Assembly (NCBI RefSeq): GCF_009765365.1
Contig: NZ_VTOM01000004.1
Location: forward strand, 124,001-188,000
Direction: 5' to 3'
Length of the DNA: 64,000 bases
Source: Antarcticirhabdus aurantiaca
Lineage (GTDB): Bacteria; Pseudomonadota; Alphaproteobacteria; Rhizobiales; Rhizobiaceae
The position numbers and the translations under genes are program-made. Below the pieces are notes generated by a model. The model was given only the letters and a program-made list of their open reading frames with translations. It did no database searches and was not told the origin of the DNA. This document shows positions 8,764 to 17,046 of the stretch, one piece after another. How positions within the stretch are numbered: the stretch's first letter is position 1; each line of letters starts with the position of its first letter.

Positions 8764-9265
8764 GCGCGCCATCGAGGGCGCCGCGCGCCGAGCCCTTCAT
8801 CTTGCGCAGGAGGCCGAGCATCTGGCGCGTCTCGGCCGGATCGAGGCCGGCGGTCAGCGAGCGGATCCAGCCCTCGTGGGCCGTCGCCATCTTCGCGAAG
8901 CTCGCGCGCCCTTTCGGCGTCATGCGGATGAAGCTCTCGCGGCGGTCGGCCGGGTTCTGCTCGCGCACGATCCAGCCGTCCTCGGCGAGGCGCTTGATCA
9001 CGGAGGTGATGTTGCCCGGCGAGACCATGAGGCGCTGCGACAGCTCGCCGAGGTTCAGCCCGTCCGGCACGCGCTCGATCTGCGACAGGATGTCGAAGCG
9101 CGGAAAGGTCGTATCGAACTCCTGGAGGAGGCGCCGGCGCACCTCGTTCTCGATCAGCCGCGCCACGCTGAACAGCCGCAGCCAGAGACGGAGCTGGTCG
9201 TGCTCGTCGCCCTGCGCGTCGGCGATCTTGGTTTCCGCGTCGATCCAGACCTTCGCGCCGCTCAT
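8744..9265 (-). CDS. MarR-family transcriptional regulator (second)
   Basis: A 173-residue regulator if started at the ATG at 9265 (MSGAKVWIDA); a frame-continuous ATG at 9355 would add 30 low-complexity residues and sit on the putative operator, so the shorter form is preferred. The winged-helix segment includes LNLGELSQRLMVSPGNITSV followed by IKRLAEDGWIVREQNPADRR and the wing RMTPKGR, with the conserved D-R-R. It lies between the monooxygenase operon, with which its 3' end overlaps, and the divergent cupin/FAH operon. It likely controls one or both, responding to an aromatic or CoA ligand. Confidence 0.9.
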   Translation of the reverse strand: MSGAKVWIDAETKIADAQGDEHDQLRLWLRLFSVARLIENEVRRRLLQEFDTTFPRFDILSQIERVPDGLNLGELSQRLMVSPGNITSVIKRLAEDGWIVREQNPADRRESFIRMTPKGRASFAKMATAHEGWIRSLTAGLDPAETRQMLGLLRKMKGSARGALDGAPTPPPE

Positions 9266-9356
9266 TCCCGCATCGCCTTCCGCTTGTGCCCGTCCCTCAT
9301 GCCAGCAAGCGGCCGGCCCGCCAAGCCGGCGGGTCCGCCCGCCATTACTTGACACT

Positions 9357-9365
9357 TAAACTAAT
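9357..9365 (-). promoter_or_regulatory. Second copy of ATTAGTTTA motif, candidate MarR operator
   Basis: The minus strand reads ATTAGTTTA here, identical to 4773-4781, inside an AT-rich island (about 9343-9366) in the divergent space between the second MarR gene and the cupin gene. Flanking bases TTACTTGACACTTAA (9346-9360) are imperfectly palindromic. Position and recurrence support a shared operator, not proven. Confidence 0.45.
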
Positions 9366-9427
9366 CTGGGGAAGCCTTCCCCGCCAGGCGGCTGAACGCG
9401 CCGCACGATCTCCCGGAGGACCCGCTC

Positions 9428-9859
9428 ATGCCCGCATCGGTCAAGCCCATCGTCACGCGCAAGGACCAGGAGCACGCCGGCACCGGCCAGTCCGGCGGCG
9501 CCAAGCGCATCTCCGGCGTCAGCCCGCAGCACACGCCGGCCACCAAGATCTGGTTCGGCAAGGTGTCGAACGAGCCGGGCTACCGCTCGCTGCCCCACCA
9601 CCACGGCGAGGCGGAGACCGGCGGCTACGTCCTGAAGGGCAAGGGGCGCATCTACTGGGGCGAGAACTACGAGGAGTTCATCGACATGGTCGAGGGCGAC
9701 TTCGTCTTCGTGCCGCCCTTTATGCCGCATGTCGAGGTCAACATGTCGACCACGGACGAGCTGGTCTGGATGACCTGCCGGACGCCCGACAACATCGTCG
9801 TCAACCTCGAGGACGTGCCGGACGAGACCCTCGTCGGCTACGTGCCGCCCGCCCGCTGA
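9428..9859 (+). CDS. Small cupin-domain protein
   Basis: A 143-residue single-domain cupin. Metal-binding motif 1 is PHHHGEAETGGYVLKGKGRI (about 56-75) with three His and a Glu; motif 2 includes FVFVPPFMPHVEVN with the second His. GGAGGA precedes the ATG closely. Cupins of this size are either dioxygenases, isomerases or binding proteins; the intact four-residue metal site argues for catalysis, but the substrate is unknown. It is first in a four-gene plus-strand operon (FAH hydrolase, SDR, MFS importer) and may act on a ring or ring-cleavage intermediate. Confidence 0.85.
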   Translation: MPASVKPIVTRKDQEHAGTGQSGGAKRISGVSPQHTPATKIWFGKVSNEPGYRSLPHHHGEAETGGYVLKGKGRIYWGENYEEFIDMVEGDFVFVPPFMPHVEVNMSTTDELVWMTCRTPDNIVVNLEDVPDETLVGYVPPAR

Positions 9860-9881
9860 GACGAACGGGAGCCAGAACCCC

Positions 9882-10742
9882 ATGAAGCTTCTTCGTTTCG
9901 GCGAGCCCGGCCGCGAGCGGCCCGGCCTCCTCGACGCCCACGGTGCGGTGCGCGACCTGTCCTCGGTGGTCACCGACTTCGACGGCGCCGCGCTGTCGCC
10001 CGCCTCGCTGGCGCGCCTCGCCGCCATCGACCCGGCGAGCCTGCCGCTCGCACCCGCGGATGCGCGGATCGGCCCTTGCGTGCCCCGGCCGGGCAAGTTC
10101 ATCTGCATCGGCCTCAACTACGCCGACCACGCCCGCGAGACCGGCAAGGAGCCCCCGCCCGAGCCGATCATCTTCATGAAGGCGACGAGCGCCTTCTGCG
10201 GCCCGAACGACGACGTCGAGATCCCGCGCGGCTCGGCGAAGACCGACTGGGAGGTCGAGCTCGGCGTCGTCATCGGGAGCGTCGCCAAGTACGTCCCGGA
10301 GGCCGACGCCCTCAACCACGTCGCCGGCTACTGCGTGATCAACGACGTGTCCGAGCGCGCCTTCCAGTCCGAGCGCGGCGGACAGTGGACCAAGGGCAAG
10401 AGCCACGACACCTTCGGGCCGACCGGCCCCTGGCTGGTCACGGCGGACGAGGTGGCGGACCCGCAGGCGCTCGACCTCTGGCTCGACGTCGACGGGTCAC
10501 GGCGCCAGACCGGCAACACGCGCACCATGATCTTCGGCGTCGCGCACCTCGTCTCCTACCTGTCGCAGTTCATGACGCTGGAGCCGGGCGACGTCATCGC
10601 GACGGGGACCCCGCCGGGCGTCGGCATGGGAATGAAGCCGCCGGTCTTCCTCAAACCCGGCCAGGAGATGCGCCTCGGCATCGAAGGGCTCGGCGAGCAG
10701 CGCCAGCGCACGGTCGAAGCGCGCGAGCGGAGGCCCGCATGA
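9882..10742 (+). CDS. Fumarylacetoacetate hydrolase (FAH)-family protein
   Basis: A 286-residue FAH-fold enzyme. Metal ligands are visible in TDWEVELGVVIG (E-x-E near 123-125) and the downstream Asp in VINDVSER; the C-terminal GDVIATGTPPGVGMG loop is characteristic. Members cleave or hydrate 2,4-diketo acids: fumarylpyruvate, acylpyruvates, oxo-hepta-dienedioates, 2,4-diketo-3-deoxysugar acids. Next to aromatic genes a ring-cleavage product is likely, but the FAH plus SDR pair also fits sugar-acid pathways. It overlaps the following SDR start by four bases. Confidence 0.88.
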   Translation: MKLLRFGEPGRERPGLLDAHGAVRDLSSVVTDFDGAALSPASLARLAAIDPASLPLAPADARIGPCVPRPGKFICIGLNYADHARETGKEPPPEPIIFMKATSAFCGPNDDVEIPRGSAKTDWEVELGVVIGSVAKYVPEADALNHVAGYCVINDVSERAFQSERGGQWTKGKSHDTFGPTGPWLVTADEVADPQALDLWLDVDGSRRQTGNTRTMIFGVAHLVSYLSQFMTLEPGDVIATGTPPGVGMGMKPPVFLKPGQEMRLGIEGLGEQRQRTVEARERRPA

Positions 10743-11518
10743 GCCGCCGCCTCGAAGGGCGCACCGCCATCGTCACCGGCGGCGGGCGCGGCCAGGGGGC
10801 CGCGGAAGCGGCGCTGCTGGCCCGCGAGGGCGCATCGGTGCTGATCGGCGACGTGCTCGAAGCCGAAGGCGAGGCCCACGCCGCGGCCCTGGTGGCCGAA
10901 GGGCTGCAGGCCCGCTTCATGGCGCTCGACGTGACCGATCCGGCGCACTGGTCGGCGGCCGTCGAGGCCTGCCGCGAATGGACCGGTCGGCTCGACGTCC
11001 TCGTCAACAATGCCGGCATCATCAACCGCTCGACGGTCGCCTCGACGGAAGCAGAGGCCTGGCGCCGGGTGATCGACGTCAACCTCACCGGCGCCTTCCT
11101 CGGCATCCGCGCGAGCGTGGCGCTGATGGCCGAGACGGGCGGCGGCTCGATCGTCAACATCTCCTCGAACAGCGCCTTTTCCGGCCATTACGATCCGGCC
11201 TACACCGCCTCGAAATGGGGCCTTCGCGGCCTCACGCGCTCGTCGGCGATGGAGTTCGCGGAGAAGAACATCCGCGTCAACGCGGTCTGCCCCGGCCTCG
11301 TCGTGACCGGCCTCAACAAGGACAGCCCGCACCTCCGGCCGATGATCGGCATCACCCCGATGAAGCGCGCGGGCACCCCGGAGGAGATCGCCGAGCTCGT
11401 CCTCTTCCTCGTGAGCGACGCGTCGAGCTTCATCACCGGCGAGGACTTCGTGATCGACGGCGGCTTCACCGCCGGCGCCGCCTACCGCCGCGTCGCGACC
11501 GAGACCGGCATCTACTGA
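10739..11518 (+). CDS. SDR-family oxidoreductase (FAH operon)
   Basis: A 259-residue classical SDR with TGGGRGQG (13-20), NNAG (90-93), Ser142/143 and YTASK (155-159). Asp38 after the second strand (LIGDV) suggests NAD(H). The ATG overlaps the FAH stop codon, showing translational coupling. With the FAH protein it would form consecutive steps on a hydroxy/keto acid; sequence alone does not define whether that acid comes from an aromatic ring or a sugar. Confidence 0.9.
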   Translation: MSRRLEGRTAIVTGGGRGQGAAEAALLAREGASVLIGDVLEAEGEAHAAALVAEGLQARFMALDVTDPAHWSAAVEACREWTGRLDVLVNNAGIINRSTVASTEAEAWRRVIDVNLTGAFLGIRASVALMAETGGGSIVNISSNSAFSGHYDPAYTASKWGLRGLTRSSAMEFAEKNIRVNAVCPGLVVTGLNKDSPHLRPMIGITPMKRAGTPEEIAELVLFLVSDASSFITGEDFVIDGGFTAGAAYRRVATETGIY

Positions 11519-11593
11519 AGCGCCAGTCGCGCCCGGCGGCATTTCGGCGTCGGGCGCCGCTCCCCAGTTCCAGCCAGCGCAGGAAAGGCCGCC

Positions 11594-12925
11594 ATGGCAT
11601 CCTCCCCGTCCGACGCGACCGAGGCGCCCGCAACCGCTTGGCCCGGCCCAGCCCGACGCACCAGCACCGTCGTCCTGATCCTGTGCTGGTTCGCGATCTT
11701 CGCCGAAGGCTACGATGTCGGCGTCCTCGGCGCCGTGCTGCCGGCGCTCGCGGCCGAACCGGGCTGGGACCTGTCGCCCATCGAGCTCGGCGCGCTCGGC
11801 AGCTACACCGTTCTCGGCATGCTGATCGGCGGGCTGCTCATCGGCACGCTCAGCGACATCTACGGCCGCAAGCCGCTGTTCGTCGCCTGCCTGTCGCTGT
11901 TCACGCTCTGCATGGCCGCGACGTCGCTCGCGCCCACGCCCCTCGCCTTCGGCATCTCGCGCTTCGTCGCAGGCCTCGGGCTCGGGGGCATCATCCCGAT
12001 CGCCGCGGCCCTGACGATCGAGTACTCGCCCCCGCATCGGCGCAGCCTCAACTACGGCCTGATGTATTCGGGCTATTCGCTCGGCATCCTCGCCGCGGCG
12101 CTGGTCGGCCGGAGCATCCTGGAAGAGCATGGCTGGCGCTGGGTGGTGCTCATCGGAGCCCTTCCCGTTCTCGCGGTGCCGCTGATGATCTGGCGGCTCC
12201 CGGAGTCGCTGGAATTCCTGGTGGAGAAGGGCCGCACGCTCAAGGCGCGGGAGCTCGCGGCGAAGCTCGGGCTGCCGGTGCCGCCGGTCCGCAGCCGCGG
12301 CGCCGAGGCCGTCGGTTGGCGAGGCGTGCTGGCGGAGATCTTCGCGCCCCGCAACGCCCGCGCCACGATCGCCTTCTGGATCGCCCTGTTCATGGGTCTG
12401 CTCCTCGTCTACGGCCTCGGTCAATGGCTGCCGCAGATCATGCGCCGCAGCGGCTACGAGCTCGGCGACAGCCTGCTGTTCCTCGCGGTCTTCTCGTTCA
12501 CCTCGGCGATCGGCGGAATCCTGCTCGGCCGCCTCGCCGACCGCTTCGGCGTTCGTCTCACCGTGTTCCTGGCCTATGTTCTCGGCGCCGCGGGCATCGC
12601 GGCCCTGTCGCTGAAGGGCTCGATCTGGCTGAACTACCTGTTCGTCGCGGTCGCCGGCTTCGGCAGCGTGTCGAGCTCGCTCATCCTGACCGGCTACCTC
12701 GCGGGCTACCTCGATCCGCGGGTCCGGGCGGGCGGCACCGGCTGGGCCTTGTCCTTCGCGCGGATCGGCGCCTTCTGCGGGCCCCTGCTCGGGGGCACCG
12801 TCGCGGCTCTGGGCGTCCATCCGAACTGGAACTTCTACGCCTTCGCCCTCGTCGGCCTCGTCGCCGCGCTGGCCACGGCGGCGATCCCGACCAGGCCTTT
12901 GGCTCTCTCCCGAAAGGCAGGCTGA
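11594..12925 (+). CDS. MFS aromatic-acid:H+ symporter (AAHS-like)
   Basis: A 443-residue, roughly 12-helix MFS permease; GGAAAGG lies upstream of the ATG. The first helix FAIFAEGYDVGVLGAVLPAL, with its acidic residues, and the loop GTLSDIYGRKPLF fit the AAHS family (PcaK, BenK, MhpT-like), which imports benzoate-like acids with protons. A central cytoplasmic loop follows ESLEFLVEKGR. As last gene of the cupin-FAH-SDR operon it is the likely importer of the pathway's growth substrate. Confidence 0.9.
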   Translation: MASSPSDATEAPATAWPGPARRTSTVVLILCWFAIFAEGYDVGVLGAVLPALAAEPGWDLSPIELGALGSYTVLGMLIGGLLIGTLSDIYGRKPLFVACLSLFTLCMAATSLAPTPLAFGISRFVAGLGLGGIIPIAAALTIEYSPPHRRSLNYGLMYSGYSLGILAAALVGRSILEEHGWRWVVLIGALPVLAVPLMIWRLPESLEFLVEKGRTLKARELAAKLGLPVPPVRSRGAEAVGWRGVLAEIFAPRNARATIAFWIALFMGLLLVYGLGQWLPQIMRRSGYELGDSLLFLAVFSFTSAIGGILLGRLADRFGVRLTVFLAYVLGAAGIAALSLKGSIWLNYLFVAVAGFGSVSSSLILTGYLAGYLDPRVRAGGTGWALSFARIGAFCGPLLGGTVAALGVHPNWNFYAFALVGLVAALATAAIPTRPLALSRKAG

Positions 12926-13003
12926 CCGCGGCGGCTCCCAAAGAACGATGCGGCGGGCCGGCAGAGCCGCCTCGCCGCATAGCGCCTCGCCGACCCTCCA
13001 TTC

Positions 13004-13681
13004 TCAGACCAGGCGGTAGCCGATGCCGGGCTCGGTGAGGATCAGCCGGGGGGCCGCCGGATCGTCCTCGAGCTTCTGCCGGAGCTGGCCGACATAGACG
13101 CGCAGGTACTGCGTGTTGCCGTCGGTGGCCGCTCCCCAGACCTCGCGCAGAAGCTGCGAATGGGTCACCACCTTGCCGACGTGGCGCATCAGGGCGACGA
13201 GGACGTCGAACTCGCGCCGTGTCAGGCGCACCTCGCGGCCGGCCTTCCGCACGATGTGCGCGCCGAGATCGACCTCGACGCGTCCCGATCTCAGCATCCC
13301 GTCGTCCGGCGAGGGCTTGGCATGCCGCAGGGCGACCCGCAGCCGCGCCATCAGCTCGCCGACCCCGAACGGCTTCTCGACGTAGTCGTCGGCGCCGAGA
13401 TCCAGCGCGCGCACCTTTTCGAACTCGCGGTCGCGCGCGGACAGGACGACGATCGGCACCTGCGAGGTGCGGCGCAGGCGCTGGATGACCTCCTTGCCGT
13501 CGAGATCGGGCAGGCCGAGATCGAGGACGACGGCGTCCGGGCGCGCCTCCGCCGCGAGCCGCAGGGCTTCCGCCCCCGTCATCGCCTGGACGACGCGGTA
13601 GCCTTCCGCGGTCAGCGCCGGCTTGAGGAAGCGATGGATGGCGAGCTCGTCGTCGACGACGAGGACGGTCTGTTGGGTCAT
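13004..13681 (-). CDS. kdpE: Response regulator KdpE
   Basis: A 225-residue OmpR-type regulator. Receiver domain has Asp10/Asp11, phospho-acceptor Asp54 in VLDLGLPD and Lys in the EKPFG segment; the C-terminal winged helix includes REFDVLVALMRHVGKVVTHS and YLRVYVGQLRQKLE. It activates kdpFABC transcription under K+ limitation or osmotic stress. Its ATG overlaps the kdpD stop (ATGA). The gene is the last of the minus-strand kdp locus and converges on the MFS importer gene. Confidence 0.96.
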   Translation of the reverse strand: MTQQTVLVVDDELAIHRFLKPALTAEGYRVVQAMTGAEALRLAAEARPDAVVLDLGLPDLDGKEVIQRLRRTSQVPIVVLSARDREFEKVRALDLGADDYVEKPFGVGELMARLRVALRHAKPSPDDGMLRSGRVEVDLGAHIVRKAGREVRLTRREFDVLVALMRHVGKVVTHSQLLREVWGAATDGNTQYLRVYVGQLRQKLEDDPAAPRLILTEPGIGYRLV

Positions 13682-16353
13682 GCGCTTGTTCCGGGTTCGG
13701 ACGGCAGGCGGATGCGGAAGGCGGCGCCGTGCGGACGCGTCGCGTCGGGCGGCAGCAGCTCCACCGTGCCGCCATGCGCCTCCACGATGCCCTTGCTGAT
13801 CGCGAGGCCGAGGCCGGCGCTGTCGCCGCCGTCGGCGCTCGATGTCCGAAGCCTTGCGAACTTCTCGAAGACCTGGGCGCGCAGCTCCTCCGGAATTCCC
13901 GGCCCGTCGTCGGCGATCTCGATCGTCACGCCCCCGGCCTGCGCGCGAGCCACCAGCGTCACGCTCGCGCCTGCGCCCGCGTGCTTCACCGCGTTGTTCA
14001 CGACGTTGCCGACCGCCTGGTCGAGAAGCGTGCCATCCGCGAAGGCGAGCACGGGGTCCGCGGGCAGATCCAGGACGAAGCGCTGCGTGGCGCCGCGTCG
14101 GCGCGCCTGGTCGACGAGGCGGTCCAGCATCTCGCGGACGTCGACCCAGGTGCGGCTGATTTCGAGCGCGCCGGCTTCGAGGCGCGTCATCGACAGGAGG
14201 TTTCGGACCATCTGGTCGAGATGGCGGGCCTCGTCGCGGACCTGGGCGAGAAGGTCCTCGCGCGAGGCCTCGTCCAAGCGGTCGCGGTACTCGATGAGCG
14301 CCGTGGCCGAGCCGAGGATCGAGGCGAGCGGCGTGCGGAAGTCGTGGCTGATCGAGGCGAGGAGGATGTTGCGCACCCGCTCGGTCTCGGCCGCCGTGCG
14401 CGCGCTGCGCACCTCGGTCGACAGGAGCGCGCGGTGCAGGGCGACGGCGGTCTGCTCGGCCAGCGCGGCGGCGAGCGTGCGCACCTCGGCGTCGAGCGGG
14501 TCGGCGCCGGGCGCGCGCTCGATGCCGAGCACCCCGACCCGGCTGTCCTGCACGCGGAGCGGCAGAAAGGTCCAGCCGCTCGAGGGCAGGGTCTGCGTGC
14601 CCGCGCCGGCGGCCTCGCCGTGCTCGTGCGCCCATCGCGCGGCGGTGCGCGCGGGCACGTCGAGGCGGTCGTCCGGGGGCCAGGCGGCCGCGATCGCGAG
14701 GTCGCTTCCGTCCGGCCGCAGGATCGTCACCGCCCGCCCGGTCGCGGCGTTGATCTCGCTCGCGGCGGCATCCGCCACGGCGCCGGCATCCGGCAGGGCC
14801 GAGAGGGTGCGCGTGAACGCGTAGAGCCGCCGGGCGGCGCGGGTGCGCCGCGCCGAGGCGCGCATCTGCTCGCGGGCTTGGCCCGCCACGGCCGAGATGG
14901 TGACGGCGATGATCAGGAAGACGGCAAGCGCCAGGAGCTCGTGCGGCCGGGCGACGGTGAAGGTTTCGACCGGATCGATGAAGAAGAAGTTGTAGGCCGC
15001 GAACGACAGGAAGGATGCGAGGATCGCCGCCCAGACGCCGTAGAGAAGGGCGGGCGCGAGAACGGCGAGGAGGTAGAGCATCGACACGTTGGGCAGCGGC
15101 ACGAAGCGGACGAGCTGGGTGCCCAGCGCCGTCGCGAGGACGACGCTCGCCGCCGCCGCCGCGTAGCCGGCCCAGCCGCCGGGCTCGGGCAAGCGCCATG
15201 CGGGGGCGGGCGCCGGCTCGCCTTCCGTGAGAACCAGAACCGAAACGCCCCTCGCCCGCCGCACCAGCGCGTCGGCGAGGTTGCCCTCGGTCCAGGGCGC
15301 GCGCCAGCGGCGCGACCGCGCCTTGCCGACCACGATCTGGGTCACGTTCTCGAAGCGCGAGAAGCGCAGGATCTCCGCCGGAATGTCGGTGGCGACGAGG
15401 CTCTGCGGCTCCGCCCCCAGGCTCTTGGCCAGCTGCAGGGACGCGTCGAGCCGGGACGCGGCGGCCTGGTCCAGCGTCGCGCCCGGGCGTTCGATCGTGA
15501 CCACGAACCAGGGCGCGTCCAGGAGGTCGGCGAGGCGCTTGCCCTCGCGCACCAGCCGCTCGGCCTGCGCGTCCGGGCCGACGCAGACGAGAAGCCGCTC
15601 GCCGGCCGCCCACGGACCCTCGATGGCGCCGCCCTGCATGCGCTCGACGAGGTCGGAATCGACCTGGGCGGCCACCTGGCGCAGGGCGAGCTCGCGCAGG
15701 GCCGTGAGGTTGGAGGGTTTGAAGAAGTTCTGCGTGGCGCGGGTCGCCATGTCCTCGACATAGACCTTGCCCTCGGCGAGGCGGCGGATCAGCTCGTCCG
15801 AGGGCAGGTCCACCAGCACGATCTCGTCGGCCGCCTCCAGCGTCGTGTCGGGCACCGTTTCGCGCACCCTGACGCCCGTGATGCGCTGCACCACGTCGTT
15901 GAGGCTCTCGACGTGCTGCACGTTCATGGTCGTCCAGACGTCGATCCCGGCCTTCAGGCATTCGGCGACGTCCTGCCAGCGCTTGGGATGGCGCGAGCCC
16001 TCGACGTTGGAATGGGCGTATTCGTCGACGAGAAGGAGCGAGGGGGCCCGGCTCAGCGCCGCGTCGAGGTCGAACTCGGCGATGAGGCGGTTCTTGTAAG
16101 GAACGAGGCGGCGCGGCAGCACCTCCAGGTCGGCCAGCATGGCCTGCGTGTCGGCGCGCCCGTGCGTCTCGACGATGCCGACGAGGGTGTCGCGCCCGCC
16201 CGCCTTGGCGGCCCGGGCCGCCTGGAGCATCGCATAGGTCTTGCCGACGCCGGGAGCTGCGCCCAGGAACAGGCGCAGCTTGCCCCGGCCCTCGCGCTCG
16301 GCCTGGCCGAGAAGGGCGTCCGGTGAAGCGCGGGGCGCATCGTCCTTGATCAT
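13678..16353 (-). CDS. kdpD: Sensor histidine kinase KdpD
   Basis: An 891-residue protein with the full KdpD layout: N-terminal KdpD domain with Walker A GAAPGVGKT (31-39), universal-stress-like domain, four closely spaced transmembrane helices around residues 405-490, a GAF-like region, then the kinase core with phospho-acceptor His670 in SISHDFRTPLAS, N-box VVNNAVKHA and G-box DDGPGIP. It senses K+ and ionic strength and phosphorylates KdpE. It follows kdpC by about 49 bases on the minus strand and overlaps kdpE. Confidence 0.97.
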   Translation of the reverse strand: MIKDDAPRASPDALLGQAEREGRGKLRLFLGAAPGVGKTYAMLQAARAAKAGGRDTLVGIVETHGRADTQAMLADLEVLPRRLVPYKNRLIAEFDLDAALSRAPSLLLVDEYAHSNVEGSRHPKRWQDVAECLKAGIDVWTTMNVQHVESLNDVVQRITGVRVRETVPDTTLEAADEIVLVDLPSDELIRRLAEGKVYVEDMATRATQNFFKPSNLTALRELALRQVAAQVDSDLVERMQGGAIEGPWAAGERLLVCVGPDAQAERLVREGKRLADLLDAPWFVVTIERPGATLDQAAASRLDASLQLAKSLGAEPQSLVATDIPAEILRFSRFENVTQIVVGKARSRRWRAPWTEGNLADALVRRARGVSVLVLTEGEPAPAPAWRLPEPGGWAGYAAAAASVVLATALGTQLVRFVPLPNVSMLYLLAVLAPALLYGVWAAILASFLSFAAYNFFFIDPVETFTVARPHELLALAVFLIIAVTISAVAGQAREQMRASARRTRAARRLYAFTRTLSALPDAGAVADAAASEINAATGRAVTILRPDGSDLAIAAAWPPDDRLDVPARTAARWAHEHGEAAGAGTQTLPSSGWTFLPLRVQDSRVGVLGIERAPGADPLDAEVRTLAAALAEQTAVALHRALLSTEVRSARTAAETERVRNILLASISHDFRTPLASILGSATALIEYRDRLDEASREDLLAQVRDEARHLDQMVRNLLSMTRLEAGALEISRTWVDVREMLDRLVDQARRRGATQRFVLDLPADPVLAFADGTLLDQAVGNVVNNAVKHAGAGASVTLVARAQAGGVTIEIADDGPGIPEELRAQVFEKFARLRTSSADGGDSAGLGLAISKGIVEAHGGTVELLPPDATRPHGAAFRIRLPSEPGTSA

Positions 16354-16402
16354 GCAACGTCCTGCTTGGCGAGCCGAGGCATCATGTCCGCCCCGGCGGG
16401 GA

Positions 16403-17023
16403 TCAGTTCGGCGGCGCCGCCCAGGCCGTCGGGGTCGAGACGTCCGGGGCGGCGACGGGCGGCGCGAGCGCGTCGAGGTCGAGATTGACGGCCAGAACGT
16501 CGACGCGCGGCTCGCCCAGGATGCCGAGCGTGCGCCCGGCCGTGTTCGCCTCGATCAAGCGCCGGACCTCCTCCAGGCTAAGGCCTCTCGCCTGCGCGAT
16601 GCGCGGGACCTGAAGCTCGGCATAGGCGGGCGAGACGTGCGGGTCGAGGCCGCTTCCCGAGGTGGTGATCGCGTCGGCGGGCAGGATGGCCGCGCCCGTC
16701 GCCGTCTTCAGGGCCGCGCCGTCCGCGGCCAAGCGCTCGGCGAGCTTGGCGCTGGTGGGCGCGAGGTTGGTGCCGGACGATGCCGAGGCGTCGTAGCCCT
16801 CCCCGGCCGCGGAGGGACGCGGCTGGAGGTGGCCCGCCTGCGCGAAGGACTGCCCGATCAGGGCCGAGCCGACGGGCCGGCCCTCGCGCGTCACGATGCT
16901 GCCGCCGGCCTGAGCGGGCCAGAGGGCGCCCGCGACGGCGGTCATGGCCAGCGGATAAAGGAGGCCGAGGACGAGGGTGAGGATGCCGAGGAGCGTCGCC
17001 GCGGCGCGGAGCTGTGAGAGCAT
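16403..17023 (-). CDS. kdpC: K+-transporting ATPase subunit KdpC
   Basis: A 206-residue protein starting MLSQLRAAAT at 17023, with a single N-terminal helix LLGILTLVLGLLYPLAMTAV and the conserved periplasmic segments GSALIGQSF, SSGTNLAPTS, DAITTSGSGLDPHVSPAYA and QVPRIAQARGLS. KdpC stabilises the KdpFABC complex and promotes ATP/K+ binding. The C-terminal tail after VDVLAVNLDLDAL is longer than usual, a Pro/Ala-rich extension of about 20 residues. Confidence 0.96.
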   Translation of the reverse strand: MLSQLRAAATLLGILTLVLGLLYPLAMTAVAGALWPAQAGGSIVTREGRPVGSALIGQSFAQAGHLQPRPSAAGEGYDASASSGTNLAPTSAKLAERLAADGAALKTATGAAILPADAITTSGSGLDPHVSPAYAELQVPRIAQARGLSLEEVRRLIEANTAGRTLGILGEPRVDVLAVNLDLDALAPPVAAPDVSTPTAWAAPPN

Positions 17024-17046
17024 GATGCTGGTCCTTGAAGCCACTG

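Noticed and set aside
9349-9354. TTGACA as -35 element of the cupin operon
   Set aside because: No -10 hexamer occurs at 16-18 bases; the bases belong to the AT-rich candidate operator instead.
12930-12971. Possible bidirectional terminator between MFS and kdpE (GGCGGCTC/GAGCCGCC)
   Set aside because: Only 8-bp arms with a 26-base loop and no T-run on either strand; likely by chance in GC-rich DNA.
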